From Labrenzia sp. VG12 (GTDB taxonomy: Bacteria > Pseudomonadota > Alphaproteobacteria > Rhizobiales > Stappiaceae): a DNA stretch of 64,000 bases. Made by a program: the position numbers and the translations under genes. This document shows, piece after piece, positions 1-8,890 of the stretch (position 1 is its first letter; each line of letters begins with the position of its first letter). The notes under the pieces were generated by a model. The model had not been told where the DNA came from and made no database searches. It saw only the letters and a list, made by a program, of their open reading frames with translations. The DNA lies in contig NZ_CP022529.1 in NCBI RefSeq assembly GCF_002237595.1, forward strand, positions 1,674,001-1,738,000, in the 5' to 3' direction.

Positions 1-31
1 AAAGAAACGCCGTTCCCTGAGAAATGCAGGC

Positions 32-1564
32 TCAAAGCGGAATGTTGTCGTGCTTTTTCCAGGGCGTTTCCGCCTGTTTCGAGCGCAGCAGAGCCAGTGC
101 CTTGGCGACCCGCCTGCGGGTCGAATGCGGCCGGATGACATCGTCGATGTAACCGCGTTCGGCCGCGACAAAGGGATTGGCGAACCGGTCTTCGTAATCC
201 TTGGTGCGCTGAGCGATCTTGTCCGGATCGCCCAGTTCCGACCGGTACAGGATTTCAACGGCGCCCTTCGCGCCCATGACAGCAATCTCCGCACTCGGCC
301 AGGCATAGTTGATGTCACCGCGGATATGCTTGGAGCTCATCACATCATAGGCGCCGCCATAGGCCTTGCGGGTGATCACGGTGATCTTCGGGACGGTTGC
401 CTCGGCATAGGCAAAGAGCAGCTTGGCTCCGTGCTTGATCAGGCCGCCATATTCCTGCGCCGTCCCGGGCAGGAAACCTGGAACATCGACGAAGGTCACG
501 ATCGGAATACCGAAACAGTCACAGAAGCGAACGAACCGCGCCGCCTTGCGGCTGGCGTCTGAGTCCAGAACCCCTGCGAGCACCATCGGCTGGTTGGCAA
601 CAATGCCGACCGTACGCCCCTCGATGCGGCCAAATCCGGTGAGGATATTGCCGGCAAAGCTGCCCTGGATCTCGTAGAAATCACCTTCGTCGACGGTCTT
701 CAGAACAAGTTCCTTCATGTCGTAGGGCTTGTTCGGGTTGTCCGGGATCAGCGTGTCCAGGCTGGTGTCGATCCGGTCGGGATCGTCATAGTTGGTCAGC
801 TCAGGCAGGTTGGCCTGATTGTTCATCGGCAGGAAGTCGATCAGCCGACGCATTTCCTGGAGCGCTTCGACATCATTGTCGAAGGCACCATCGGCGATGG
901 ACGATTTGGTGGTGTGAATGGAGGCACCACCCAGTTCTTCCGCCGTGACGGTTTCGTTGGTCACCGTCTTCACGACATCAGGGCCCGTCACAAACATGTA
1001 GGACGTGTCGCGCACCATGAAGATGAAATCGGTCATGGCGGGCGAATAGACGTCGCCGCCGGCACAGGGCCCCATGATCAGCGAGATCTGCGGAATGACG
1101 CCGGAGGCCAGCACATTGCGCTGAAACACCTCGCCATAACCGCCCAGCGCCGCGACCCCTTCCTGGATGCGGGCACCGCCGGCATCGAACAGGCCGATGA
1201 TCGGCGCACGGTTCTGCAACGCCATGTCCTGAAGCTTGGTGATCTTTTCCGCATGCGTTTCCGACAGGGAACCGCCAAAGACAGTGAAGTCCTTTGAGAA
1301 GACGTAAATGGTGCGGCCATTGACCGTGCCCCAGCCGGTGACAACACCATCGCCCGGAATGTGCTGGTCTTCCATGCCAAAATCGGTGCAACGATGCTGC
1401 TTGAACATGTCGAACTCCTCGAAAGAGCCCTCATCCAGCAACACTTCGATCCGCTCACGCGCGGTCAGCTTGCCCTTGCCATGCTGTGCATCGATACGGC
1501 GCTGCCCACCGCCCAGCCGGGCCGTTTCCCGGCGTTGTTCCAATTCGGCCAGAACTTCTTTCAT
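32..1564 (-). CDS. pccB: Propionyl-CoA carboxylase beta chain (biotin-dependent carboxyltransferase)
   Basis: A 510-residue carboxyltransferase subunit that moves the carboxyl group from biotin on the alpha subunit to propionyl-CoA, giving methylmalonyl-CoA in the cytoplasm. The crotonase-fold halves are visible: DAGGARIQEG (about 127-136) and GPCAGG (165-170) in the N half, and GGAYDVM in the C half. The Asp in GGAYDVM sits where family members favour propionyl-CoA over acetyl-CoA (family knowledge). The frame is open 22 codons further upstream. I chose the ATG at 1564 because GGGAGGT lies just before it and the protein then begins MKEVLAELEQRR, as the family does. The alpha subunit is not in the window and may lie beyond its left edge. 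Confidence 0.93.
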   Translation of the reverse strand: MKEVLAELEQRRETARLGGGQRRIDAQHGKGKLTARERIEVLLDEGSFEEFDMFKQHRCTDFGMEDQHIPGDGVVTGWGTVNGRTIYVFSKDFTVFGGSLSETHAEKITKLQDMALQNRAPIIGLFDAGGARIQEGVAALGGYGEVFQRNVLASGVIPQISLIMGPCAGGDVYSPAMTDFIFMVRDTSYMFVTGPDVVKTVTNETVTAEELGGASIHTTKSSIADGAFDNDVEALQEMRRLIDFLPMNNQANLPELTNYDDPDRIDTSLDTLIPDNPNKPYDMKELVLKTVDEGDFYEIQGSFAGNILTGFGRIEGRTVGIVANQPMVLAGVLDSDASRKAARFVRFCDCFGIPIVTFVDVPGFLPGTAQEYGGLIKHGAKLLFAYAEATVPKITVITRKAYGGAYDVMSSKHIRGDINYAWPSAEIAVMGAKGAVEILYRSELGDPDKIAQRTKDYEDRFANPFVAAERGYIDDVIRPHSTRRRVAKALALLRSKQAETPWKKHDNIPL

Positions 1565-1913
1565 CGGGACCTCCCAAATCTCACTTGGTGACGGCGTATC
1601 ATGATCCGACCCCGGAAGCCTAGTCAGCACATGGGCTTATGGGAAAACCTCCAGACCTCCTGGAAGATCCCGCGCACCCTGTTCTGGAACTCCGTCTGAC
1701 GACGACGCCGGGTGATCTTCATCACACTCCTGCCAAATTCTTCCGGATGTGAACCAGGATGTGCTTTGCCTCGCCATCGTTCTGACGTAGCGTTACGGCG
1801 TTACGATACCTGTCGATTTAGTTGCGGGAACCTTTGCATTTCGGCCGTTTCGGCCAGACTTCTCAAACGCGCCGCATCAAGGACGGTTCCCGTTTTTTCA
1901 GTCGGAGTAAATC
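1565..1913. other. Intergenic region between divergent pccB and the OmpA-domain gene
   Basis: This stretch of 349 bases must hold the promoters of pccB (leftward) and the OmpA-domain gene (rightward). A GGAGT ribosome-binding site lies at its right end, close to the ATG at 1914. I see no RNA gene, repeat or convincing short ORF. A GGAAC near 1829 resembles the -35 of the alphaproteobacterial general stress sigma factor, but its spacing to the next CGTT is too short. Confidence 0.5.
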
Positions 1914-2864
1914 ATGTCCGAAAAGTTCGTTGTAGAACACAGTGAAGGCCCTGTCACACTCGCACGCCTCCAGTTTTTTGACATCAGCCAGTCAAGCCTC
2001 AAGGAAGAGCACAAGGCCTGGCTCCGGCGCCACGTCGTTCCACTGCTGCGCGGCAATGGCAGCATCAGCGTGGTCGGCCTGTCCAGCAGAAGCGGCAAGG
2101 CCGCCTTCAACAAGGCGCTGTCCAAGAAAAGGGCCACCGCGGTCCAGCTCTTCCTTGAAGAGGCCCTGCAGAAAAGTTTTCCGTTCGACCTGGTCGATGG
2201 TCTCGGGGAATCGCTGGCCGAGGAAATGGGCCAGGAAGACGGCGTCGAGGACGGCCAGTTCCGGGCGGTCATGATCTACGTGCATTCCATTCCGACACCG
2301 CCCAATCCCAAGGTCATCAAGACCCCGAAAAAGATGAAGCCGAAGCCGAAAAAGGCCTCCACCATGTGGGTCGGCATCGGTGAAAGCCACTCTGGAGATC
2401 TGGTCGCGGTCGGTCGCTACAACTGGAATGGGCGTATCTACCGGGCAAGCGCGGATGATGGCGGTTTTGTCGACTATGTCGACCTGATGGCCGATGGCTG
2501 GAAAATCGGTGGCGGTCTGGGTGGCAGCGTCGGGGCGATTGTCATCGTGGCCCATGGTGTGAAGTCACCGCATGAGTTCAACAAGAAGGGTGAATGGTCG
2601 GACTGGGACCTCGACCTGGCGATCGGCGGCAAGCTAGGCGATGTGCTGAAGGGCCTGAAAGGGATCGGCAAGATCGTCTCGACCATGGAGAAATACGAAG
2701 AACTGAGCCATGCGGCGATCGAGATCACCAAGAACAAGGGATTCGTGAAAAAGGGCCTTTACACGATCCCCATGCTGGGTGTCGGCACTGGCCTCCACGT
2801 CTGGACGGGTCGAAAATACGGTGACGTGACGGTCATCTCGACCGGCCGCACCAAGATGACCTAG
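1914..2864 (+). CDS. Leaderless OmpA-like domain protein with uncharacterised C-terminal region
   Basis: A 316-residue protein. Residues about 15-115 resemble an OmpA/MotB peptidoglycan-associated fold: a phenylalanine-rich strand, then SISVVGLSSRSG, then an LS..RA.AV..FL helix. Unlike normal members there is no signal peptide, lipobox or membrane anchor, because the protein starts directly with MSEKFVVEH. A short lysine/proline-rich linker (about 128-148, KTPKKMKPKPKK) leads to a C-terminal region of about 165 residues. That region has a glycine-rich stretch near 205-215 (GGGLGGSVGAIVIVAHG), and I do not recognise it. Leaderless OmpA domains occur in proteins exported by contractile or other non-Sec machines, but no such machine is visible here. 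GGAGT precedes the ATG. The link to the downstream Anbu operon is positional only; a separate promoter lies between them. Confidence 0.75.
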   Translation: MSEKFVVEHSEGPVTLARLQFFDISQSSLKEEHKAWLRRHVVPLLRGNGSISVVGLSSRSGKAAFNKALSKKRATAVQLFLEEALQKSFPFDLVDGLGESLAEEMGQEDGVEDGQFRAVMIYVHSIPTPPNPKVIKTPKKMKPKPKKASTMWVGIGESHSGDLVAVGRYNWNGRIYRASADDGGFVDYVDLMADGWKIGGGLGGSVGAIVIVAHGVKSPHEFNKKGEWSDWDLDLAIGGKLGDVLKGLKGIGKIVSTMEKYEELSHAAIEITKNKGFVKKGLYTIPMLGVGTGLHVWTGRKYGDVTVISTGRTKMT

Positions 2865-2877
2865 GCTATCGGACATC

Positions 2878-2906
2878 GGGCAAGACGTGCACCACAGATC
2901 TTGCCC
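2878..2906 (+). terminator. Possible weak terminator after the OmpA-domain gene
   Basis: An 8-bp perfect stem (GGGCAAGA with TCTTGCCC) starts 14 bases after the stop codon, with a 13-base loop. No T tract follows, so it may be an mRNA-stabilising hairpin rather than a terminator. Confidence 0.3.
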
Positions 2907-3090
2907 ATCGCCGGACTGCTGACAAACTGAACAGCAAGGCCCACCGTCCGCCAGCCGGCCGGTGCCCGTATGCCGTGCAACTTGCAAAGCCGTTCACCTC
3001 AAGGGGCGTGTTTGATTGGGAAACCGATTGGTTTGCCGCAATTTTTTGTATCCGCCTAAATTCTAGGCAGCAACGCCGCGACATTGCACT

Positions 3091-3118
3091 TTGACACCCT
3101 TCAGAATTTTGTCATGAT
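3091..3118 (+). promoter_or_regulatory. Predicted promoter of the Anbu operon
   Basis: A perfect TTGACA (3091-3096) is followed after 16 bases by CATGAT (3113-3118), a 4/6 match to the -10 consensus. It is 35 bases upstream of the GGGGAGG/ATG start at 3153. Its position argues against the longer reading frame that begins at 3084, since that start would lie upstream of the -35. Confidence 0.5.
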
Positions 3119-3152
3119 TGCTCAAGAAGGTAGCAGTGACAAAGGGGAGGCA

Positions 3153-4577
3153 ATGTCGAACGACCGCACGTTTTTTAACGAAATGCTCGACGAGACCGGG
3201 GGGCCACGCCAGTGCTACTCCAGGCTTGCCAGGTGGCTGGAAGACAAACCCTCCAATTTTCTCTCCCGCAAAAGCAAAGATGCTGAAACGATTTTTCGAC
3301 GCCTCGGCATCACCTTCGCCGTCTATGGCGCCGATGAGGCCACCGAACGGCTGATCCCCTTCGATCCGATCCCGCGCATCATTTCCGCGTCCGAATGGCG
3401 CCGCCTGTCGGCGGGCATTGACCAGCGGGTGCGCGCACTCAATGCCTTCCTTCATGACATCTACCATCGCCAGGAAATCCTGCGCGCCGGCAGAATCCCT
3501 GCTGACCTCGTCCTGCAGAACGAAGCTTTCCTGCCGGAAATGGCTGGGTTCACCCCGGCCCGCAAAGTCTATTCGCACATCATCGGAACGGACCTGGTGC
3601 GGGTCTCCGAGAACGAATTCTACGTTCTGGAGGACAACACCCGCACGCCGTCCGGCGTCTCCTACATGATGGAAAACCGCGAAACGATGATGCGGCTGTT
3701 TCCGGAACTCTTTCAGACCCATCACGTCGCCCCGGTCGAACAATATCCGGAGAACCTCCTGCAGACCCTGGAGAGCGTTGCCCCGGATCCGGCCAAGTCC
3801 AGCCAGACCATCGTTGTGCTGACGCCCGGAATTTACAACTCCGCCTATTTCGAACATGCGTTCCTGGCCGATTCCATGGGCGTGGAACTGGTGGAGGGCC
3901 GCGACCTGTTCGTGGATGCCGGGCATGTCTACATGCGCACGACGCGGGAACCGAAGCAGGTCGATGTCATCTATCGGCGCATCGACGACGCGTTTCTCGA
4001 TCCCCTCACCTTCAATCCGGACAGCATGCTCGGTGTGCCCGGCCTGTTCGATGCCTATCGTGCCGGCAATGTCACCATCTGCAACGCACCGGGCACCGGC
4101 ATTGCCGACGACAAGGCCATCTATGCCTATGTCCCGGACATCATCGAGTTCTACACCGGCCAGAAACCGATCCTGAACAATGTGCCGACCTGGAACTGCT
4201 CGCGTAGCGACGATCTGGCCTATGTGCTCGATAATCTCGAAGACATTGTTGTCAAGGAAGTCCACGGTTCAGGCGGCTATGGAATGCTGATCGGCCCGAC
4301 GGCCTCCAAGCGGGAGATAGCGGAGTTCCGCAAGGTGCTTGAGGCCAATCCGTCCAACTATATTGCGCAGCCGACCCTGGCACTGTCGGCCTGTCCGACG
4401 CATGTCAATTCGGGGGTCGCCCCCCGCCATGTCGATTTGCGTCCGTTCGTTTTGATCGGCGACCAGGTGCGCATCACGCCGGGCGGCCTCACCCGCGTTG
4501 CCCTCAAGAAAGGCTCGCTCGTCGTCAATTCCAGTCAGGGCGGCGGCACCAAAGACACCTGGGTTCTGGAGGACTGA
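3153..4577 (+). CDS. Circularly permuted ATP-grasp type 2 protein (DUF404/DUF407)
   Basis: A 474-residue cytoplasmic ATP-grasp ligase-like protein of the circularly permuted family. These enzymes are expected to activate a carboxylate with ATP and join it to an amine. Family features seen are the N-terminal FFNEMLDE start, VLEDNTRTPSGVSYMMENR in the middle, and KEVHGSGGYGMLIGP followed by a closing SQGGGTKDTWVLED segment. I chose the ATG at 3153 because GGGGAGG lies 2-9 bases upstream; the in-frame ATG at 3084 precedes the predicted promoter. The next gene starts 7 bases after the stop. This gene, the alpha-E gene, the transglutaminase and Anbu form a conserved set. Iyer-type comparative genomics proposed a peptide ligation role, but the substrate is unknown. 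Confidence 0.9.
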   Translation: MSNDRTFFNEMLDETGGPRQCYSRLARWLEDKPSNFLSRKSKDAETIFRRLGITFAVYGADEATERLIPFDPIPRIISASEWRRLSAGIDQRVRALNAFLHDIYHRQEILRAGRIPADLVLQNEAFLPEMAGFTPARKVYSHIIGTDLVRVSENEFYVLEDNTRTPSGVSYMMENRETMMRLFPELFQTHHVAPVEQYPENLLQTLESVAPDPAKSSQTIVVLTPGIYNSAYFEHAFLADSMGVELVEGRDLFVDAGHVYMRTTREPKQVDVIYRRIDDAFLDPLTFNPDSMLGVPGLFDAYRAGNVTICNAPGTGIADDKAIYAYVPDIIEFYTGQKPILNNVPTWNCSRSDDLAYVLDNLEDIVVKEVHGSGGYGMLIGPTASKREIAEFRKVLEANPSNYIAQPTLALSACPTHVNSGVAPRHVDLRPFVLIGDQVRITPGGLTRVALKKGSLVVNSSQGGGTKDTWVLED

Positions 4578-4584
4578 AAGACAG

Positions 4585-5535
4585 ATGCTCGGAAGAACCG
4601 CCTCGTCCCTGTTCTGGATGTCCCGCTATCACGAGCGCGCCCAGAACATCACGCGCCTTTTGGAAGTCGCCTATCGCGGCGCCATCATGTCCCACTCCGG
4701 ACAGGAACACGGCACCCATTGGACCTTCGCCCTCGCAAACACAGGATCAGAAGCCGGCTACAGGGAAAAATACGACGAACTGCAGCTTCGTCATGTCACG
4801 TCCTACATGATTTTTTCCAAGGACAATCCGACCAGCATCCGCTCCTGCCTGGAACTGGCGCGCAACAACGCACGCGCTGTGCGCACCGGGATCACGGCTG
4901 AACTCTGGGAAGCGATCAACACCACCTGGATCGAATTTGCCGAAGCCAGCCCGCAGTCGATCACCCAGGACAAGCTGCCGGATTTCCTGGCCTGGGTGAA
5001 CCAGCGGGCCCATCTGTTCCGCGGTGCCTTGCTGAACACGATCTTGCGCGACGACGGCTATTTCTTCAGCCAGCTGGGCAATTTTGTGGAGCGTGCCGAC
5101 AACACCGCCCGGATCCTCGACACCCAGTACTGGGCGCTTCTGCCCGATAACGACATCGTGGATGACGGCGCCATGGAGCGCTACCACTGGTCTGCGATCC
5201 TGCGCGCGCTTGGTGGCCGCCGCAGCTATCGCTTCGCTTATCCGAACTCCAGGCTCAAGGCTCACAACATCGCCGAGTTCCTGATCCTGCGAACCGAAAT
5301 GCCCCGGTCCCTTGCCCATTGTTACGACTGGATCGCGGAGACGGCAGAAGACCTTGCCCAGTTCTACGGCTCAAGAGAACCCAGTCTCGATCTCGCAGCC
5401 GATCTCTCCCGGGAACTCACCGAAAAGCAGATGCGTGAAATCTATCAAATGGGTCTGCATGACTTCCTGAACGACTTCATTGGAAAGAACAACGCCTTCG
5501 CAAGACAGCTCTCCGAAGACTATAATTTTGCCTGA
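4585..5535 (+). CDS. Alpha-E domain protein (DUF403)
   Basis: A 316-residue, mainly helical protein of the alpha-E family, which is almost always next to a circularly permuted ATP-grasp gene. It begins MLGRTASSLFWMSRYHERAQN, the family's hallmark start with conserved W, Y, E and R. Its activity is not established; it is thought to act with the ATP-grasp protein, possibly as a partner subunit. The frame is open further upstream inside the previous gene, but the ATG at 4585 gives the correct family start. It lies 7 bases after the ATP-grasp stop and 24 bases before the transglutaminase gene, so co-translation is likely. Confidence 0.9.
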   Translation: MLGRTASSLFWMSRYHERAQNITRLLEVAYRGAIMSHSGQEHGTHWTFALANTGSEAGYREKYDELQLRHVTSYMIFSKDNPTSIRSCLELARNNARAVRTGITAELWEAINTTWIEFAEASPQSITQDKLPDFLAWVNQRAHLFRGALLNTILRDDGYFFSQLGNFVERADNTARILDTQYWALLPDNDIVDDGAMERYHWSAILRALGGRRSYRFAYPNSRLKAHNIAEFLILRTEMPRSLAHCYDWIAETAEDLAQFYGSREPSLDLAADLSRELTEKQMREIYQMGLHDFLNDFIGKNNAFARQLSEDYNFA

Positions 5536-5559
5536 CCCTTCAACCCGACCCGGTGCCTC

Positions 5560-6381
5560 ATGCGACTGACCGTCCGACACACCACCCGATACCGTTATGA
5601 AACGCCGCTGGCCAACGCCATGCAGCAATTGCGGCTGACGCCGGAGAACGGTCCGACGCAAACCATCGTCAACTGGACGATCGAAGCCCCCGGGATCGAA
5701 CGTGCGACCACATACAAGGATGCTTTCGACAACCAGGTTCACATGGTCTCACGCAGCGAGCCCGTCGAAGACGTTGAAATCACGGCGACTGGGACCGTCG
5801 ACACGGTCGATACCAGCGGCGTCATCGGCCATGATCCCGGTGCAAGTGCCCCCAACAGGATCTACACGCGTGTCACCCCCCTCACCCAGGCCAATCAGGC
5901 AATCCGGAAGCTTGCCTCGCTCGCCGATGTCCATGACAAGATTGCCGGCTTCCATGCCCTGATGCATGCCATCCGCGACAAGGTCGACTACAAGGTGGGC
6001 GTGACGGAAACTCATGCGCCGGCCGCGTCCGTTCTGGCGGCAGGCGAAGGCGTCTGCCAGGATCACGCCCATATTTTCATCGCGGCCGCCCGCTCGCTTT
6101 CCATTCCCGCACGTTACGTGTCGGGTTACATGCTGCTGGAAGATGAACAGGCCTCCGAAGCACACCACGCCTGGGTCGAGGTGATGATCAACGGCCTCGG
6201 CTGGACCGGCTTCGACATATCCAACACAATGTGCCCCACGGATCGATATATTCGCTTGACGGTCGGCCTGGATTCCCGTTCTGCTGCGCCGATCAGGGGG
6301 ATCCGTTTCGGCGGGCTGGAGGAAAACCTGCAAGTTGAGGTCGACGTGGCGCAGGCCGCGTTTCAGCAGCAACAGCAGTGA
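5560..6381 (+). CDS. Transglutaminase-like cysteine protease
   Basis: A 273-residue cytoplasmic protein with an N-terminal beta-rich region (about 1-100, RLTVRHTTRYRYETP start) and a papain-like transglutaminase core. The catalytic triad is visible as Cys166 in GEGVCQDHA, His203 in EAHHAWVEV and Asp219 in GWTGFDIS. In bacteria such proteins usually cleave or transfer peptide or isopeptide bonds rather than cross-link glutamine (family knowledge). The C terminus ends in a short glutamine run. It is the third gene of the Anbu operon, where it could hydrolyse or transfer the product of the ATP-grasp ligase; that role is inference. Confidence 0.92.
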   Translation: MRLTVRHTTRYRYETPLANAMQQLRLTPENGPTQTIVNWTIEAPGIERATTYKDAFDNQVHMVSRSEPVEDVEITATGTVDTVDTSGVIGHDPGASAPNRIYTRVTPLTQANQAIRKLASLADVHDKIAGFHALMHAIRDKVDYKVGVTETHAPAASVLAAGEGVCQDHAHIFIAAARSLSIPARYVSGYMLLEDEQASEAHHAWVEVMINGLGWTGFDISNTMCPTDRYIRLTVGLDSRSAAPIRGIRFGGLEENLQVEVDVAQAAFQQQQQ

Positions 6382-6456
6382 CCGTCATGCTCCGGACGCC
6401 ACAAACCGTTTATCTCCTGATCCAGACTGACTGAACGGTTCCCGAAGGGCATTTGC

Positions 6457-7188
6457 ATGACATACTGCGTTGGCTTGAAACTGGATCGCGGCCTCGTGTT
6501 CGCCGCCGATACCCGCACGAATGCCGGCGTCGACAACATCGCCACTTTCAAGAAGCTGCATGTCTGGGAAGAGCCCGGGGAGCGGGTCATCACGCTGATG
6601 TCCGCCGGCAATCTGGCCGTGACCCAGGCCGTCATCTCGCTGCTGACGGAGCATATTTCCTCTGCGGAGAAAGACCGCACAACCCTGATGACCGCAAAGA
6701 CGATGTTCCAGGTGGCGCGGCTGGTCGGCAGCGCCGTGCGCGAGGTCAAGGCGATTGACGGCGAGGCCCTGGCCACAAGTGCAGAGAGTTTCTTCGTCAC
6801 CTTCATTCTCGGCGGCCAGATCAAGGGCGAGGAACCGCGCCTGTTCCAGGTCTACGCGGCCGGAAACTTCATCGAGGTGGGCAGCGACACGCCCTTCCTG
6901 CAGATCGGCGAGCACAAATACGGCAAGCCCATTCTGGACCGCGTGACACGGGCCGACATGCGCCTCGGAGAAGCGGCCAAGCTCGTCTTGCTGTCCTTCG
7001 ACAGCACGCTCCGGTCCAACCTCTCGGTCGGCATGCCGATCGACATGCTGCTTTACAACACCGATAGCTATTCCACGGACCGTCAGGTCCGGATCGAGCA
7101 GGATGATCCCTATTTCAGGAAGCTCTCCCAGGGCTGGTCCGACAAGCTGCGCGAGGCCTTTGCCGACATCGACGAATTCGAGGTCTGA
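6457..7188 (+). CDS. Anbu, ancestral proteasome beta-subunit-like peptidase
   Basis: A 243-residue Ntn-hydrolase of the Anbu family. The start is MTYCVGLKLDRG, so removal of Met exposes the catalytic Thr. The proteasome core residues follow: Asp18 in FAADTRTNAG and a lysine pair at 32-33 in FKKLH. It is larger than HslV, as Anbu proteins are. Anbu assembles into rings or open helices in other bacteria, and its natural substrate is unknown. GAAGGGC precedes the ATG by about 8 bases. The 75-base gap to the previous gene contains no obvious terminator. With ligase and protease neighbours, it may destroy or recycle peptides made by the ATP-grasp enzyme; this is inference. Confidence 0.92.
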   Translation: MTYCVGLKLDRGLVFAADTRTNAGVDNIATFKKLHVWEEPGERVITLMSAGNLAVTQAVISLLTEHISSAEKDRTTLMTAKTMFQVARLVGSAVREVKAIDGEALATSAESFFVTFILGGQIKGEEPRLFQVYAAGNFIEVGSDTPFLQIGEHKYGKPILDRVTRADMRLGEAAKLVLLSFDSTLRSNLSVGMPIDMLLYNTDSYSTDRQVRIEQDDPYFRKLSQGWSDKLREAFADIDEFEV

Positions 7189-7264
7189 GCAACGCGCGCG
7201 CTGTCAGCGGATCGTCACAATGCGGCAGTAGAAGCGGTTCGATCAAACGGTAAGGTGCGTATCC

Positions 7265-8689
7265 ATGAACAGTTCAGGCACTGTCACTGACCTACAGGAT
7301 CTGTCCTGGACCCGCGAACCTGCACAGGAACCGCTCGAGGAGAACGACGCGGTCCAGACTGCGGTGCGCGAACTGATCAAGGCCGGCAAGCGCAATCAGG
7401 TGGTCGAGCTTCTCAAGCGCTGGGACCCGATTGACGTCATGCAGCTGATCACAAGGCTGCGCCTCAAACATGCCCGCAAACTGTTCCAGTGGCTGCCGGC
7501 AAACCCGTCCATCAAGGTGGTTGCGGAGCTGCGACCGGAATTTCGCTCCATTCTCATGGAGGAATCCACGCTTGAACAGTTTCACGACATCCTGGACGGA
7601 CTGGATCCGGAAGACGCCGTCGAAATTCTGAACGAGTTTCCGGACGACGTCGCCGACGAACTGATCGCCCGCCTGAAGGACATTGACGAGATCGGCACGC
7701 GCGGCAGCTATGCCGACGACACGGCCGGCCGCGTGATGGCCCGGAAATTCGTTGCCCTGCCCGAAGATTGCACAACCGGTGAGGCCGTTGCCCAGATGCG
7801 CGCGGAAGCAGACCGCATCCGCCGCGTGTTCACCGTCTATGTCACCGACCGGGAAGGCAAGCTGACCGGGACCATCGAAGTCGGCCGGCTGCTTCTTGCC
7901 CCTGCCGACACACCACTTCGGGACATCATGAACAGGGACGTCCTGACGGTTTCTGCCGACACCGACCAGGAGGAAGTTCTGCGTGTGGCGCGAAAACGCG
8001 ACATGCGCACCGTTCCGGTGGTCAGCCCGGAAGGACATCTGATCGGGCGCGTGACCCCCAAGCAGCTTACGCGCATTGCCTCGGACGAGGCCAATGAAGA
8101 CATGCTGCTGATGAGCGGTGTCTCAGGGGAATCGCGGGCGGACGACACGGTTCTGAGAATCGTCCGCCGGCGCCTGCCCTGGCTGCTCGCCGGCCTGGTC
8201 GGCGCCAGTGTTGCCGCGACTGTCGTCGGTTCCTACGAGGATCAGCTGGCGGAGGCGGCGATCCTCGCCGCCTTCATCCCGGTGACCATGTCCATGGCCG
8301 GCAATGCCGGTCTTCAGGCCTCTGCCGTTGCCGTTCAGGGCATTGCCACCGGGGCCCTCTGGTCCGGCGACATTTTCTTCCGTCTGATGAAGGAACTGGC
8401 GGCAGCGTTGTTCAACGGCGCCATTGCGGGCACGATCCTGGGCTGCCTGGTGCTGATCGCCTCCTTTGTGGTTCCCTTGGAAGAGCCCATGCGCCTCGCG
8501 CTAGCAACATCCCTGTCGCTCCTGTGCGTCACCACCCTCGCCGCCATGGTCGGTGCCACGGTTCCGATCATACTCGACAAGATCGGCATCGACCCCGCCA
8601 TGGCCATCGGCGTCTTCATCACCTCGTCAAACGACGTGCTCGGTGTGCTGATCTTCTTCCTGATGGCGACAACGTTCTATCTGGGGTGA
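7265..8689 (+). CDS. mgtE: Magnesium transporter MgtE
   Basis: A 474-residue Mg2+ channel of the MgtE family in the inner membrane. Order of parts: an acidic, helical N domain (about 35-150), two CBS domains (about 155-285, ending near GHLIGRVTPKQL), a connecting helix, and five membrane segments (about 298-474). The pore signature AGNAGLQ lies at the second membrane segment. High cytoplasmic Mg2+ bound between the N and CBS domains closes the channel (family knowledge). It starts 76 bases after Anbu on the same strand and could be read through from that operon. No Mg2+ riboswitch is visible in that short gap. Confidence 0.95.
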   Translation: MNSSGTVTDLQDLSWTREPAQEPLEENDAVQTAVRELIKAGKRNQVVELLKRWDPIDVMQLITRLRLKHARKLFQWLPANPSIKVVAELRPEFRSILMEESTLEQFHDILDGLDPEDAVEILNEFPDDVADELIARLKDIDEIGTRGSYADDTAGRVMARKFVALPEDCTTGEAVAQMRAEADRIRRVFTVYVTDREGKLTGTIEVGRLLLAPADTPLRDIMNRDVLTVSADTDQEEVLRVARKRDMRTVPVVSPEGHLIGRVTPKQLTRIASDEANEDMLLMSGVSGESRADDTVLRIVRRRLPWLLAGLVGASVAATVVGSYEDQLAEAAILAAFIPVTMSMAGNAGLQASAVAVQGIATGALWSGDIFFRLMKELAAALFNGAIAGTILGCLVLIASFVVPLEEPMRLALATSLSLLCVTTLAAMVGATVPIILDKIGIDPAMAIGVFITSSNDVLGVLIFFLMATTFYLG

Positions 8690-8715
8690 GACAGGACTAT
8701 TTTGCCAGCCACCAG

Positions 8716-8802
8716 TTCAAGCTGTTGAAATGATGAGGTCTCCTGGATCCCCGACCCTGGTGTCTTCATCATCAGCGGAATTTCGCCGAAAGGCAGCGCC
8801 CC
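8716..8802. repeat. Imperfect direct repeat, left copy
   Basis: It shares an extended patchwork identity with 9601-9697. Shared blocks include GATGAG, TCCTGGATCCCCG, TCTTCATCATCA, GGAATTTC or CGAATTTC, and CGAAAGGCAG followed by GCCC. This copy lacks the roughly 12 bases that complete the hairpin in the right copy. The two copies bracket two orphan ORFs. Confidence 0.7.
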
Positions 8803-8890
8803 TTGGTCATTCAATCGGACCGACAGACCGCAAGCAGAACAACCGGCAAATTCGCTTGCACGGTCCGAAGGATGAATTCAAAATCGGTGA

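Noticed and set aside
1820..1860. GGAAC followed by CGTT, resembling an EcfG stress-sigma promoter
   Set aside because: The spacing is about 14 bases, not the 16-17 required.
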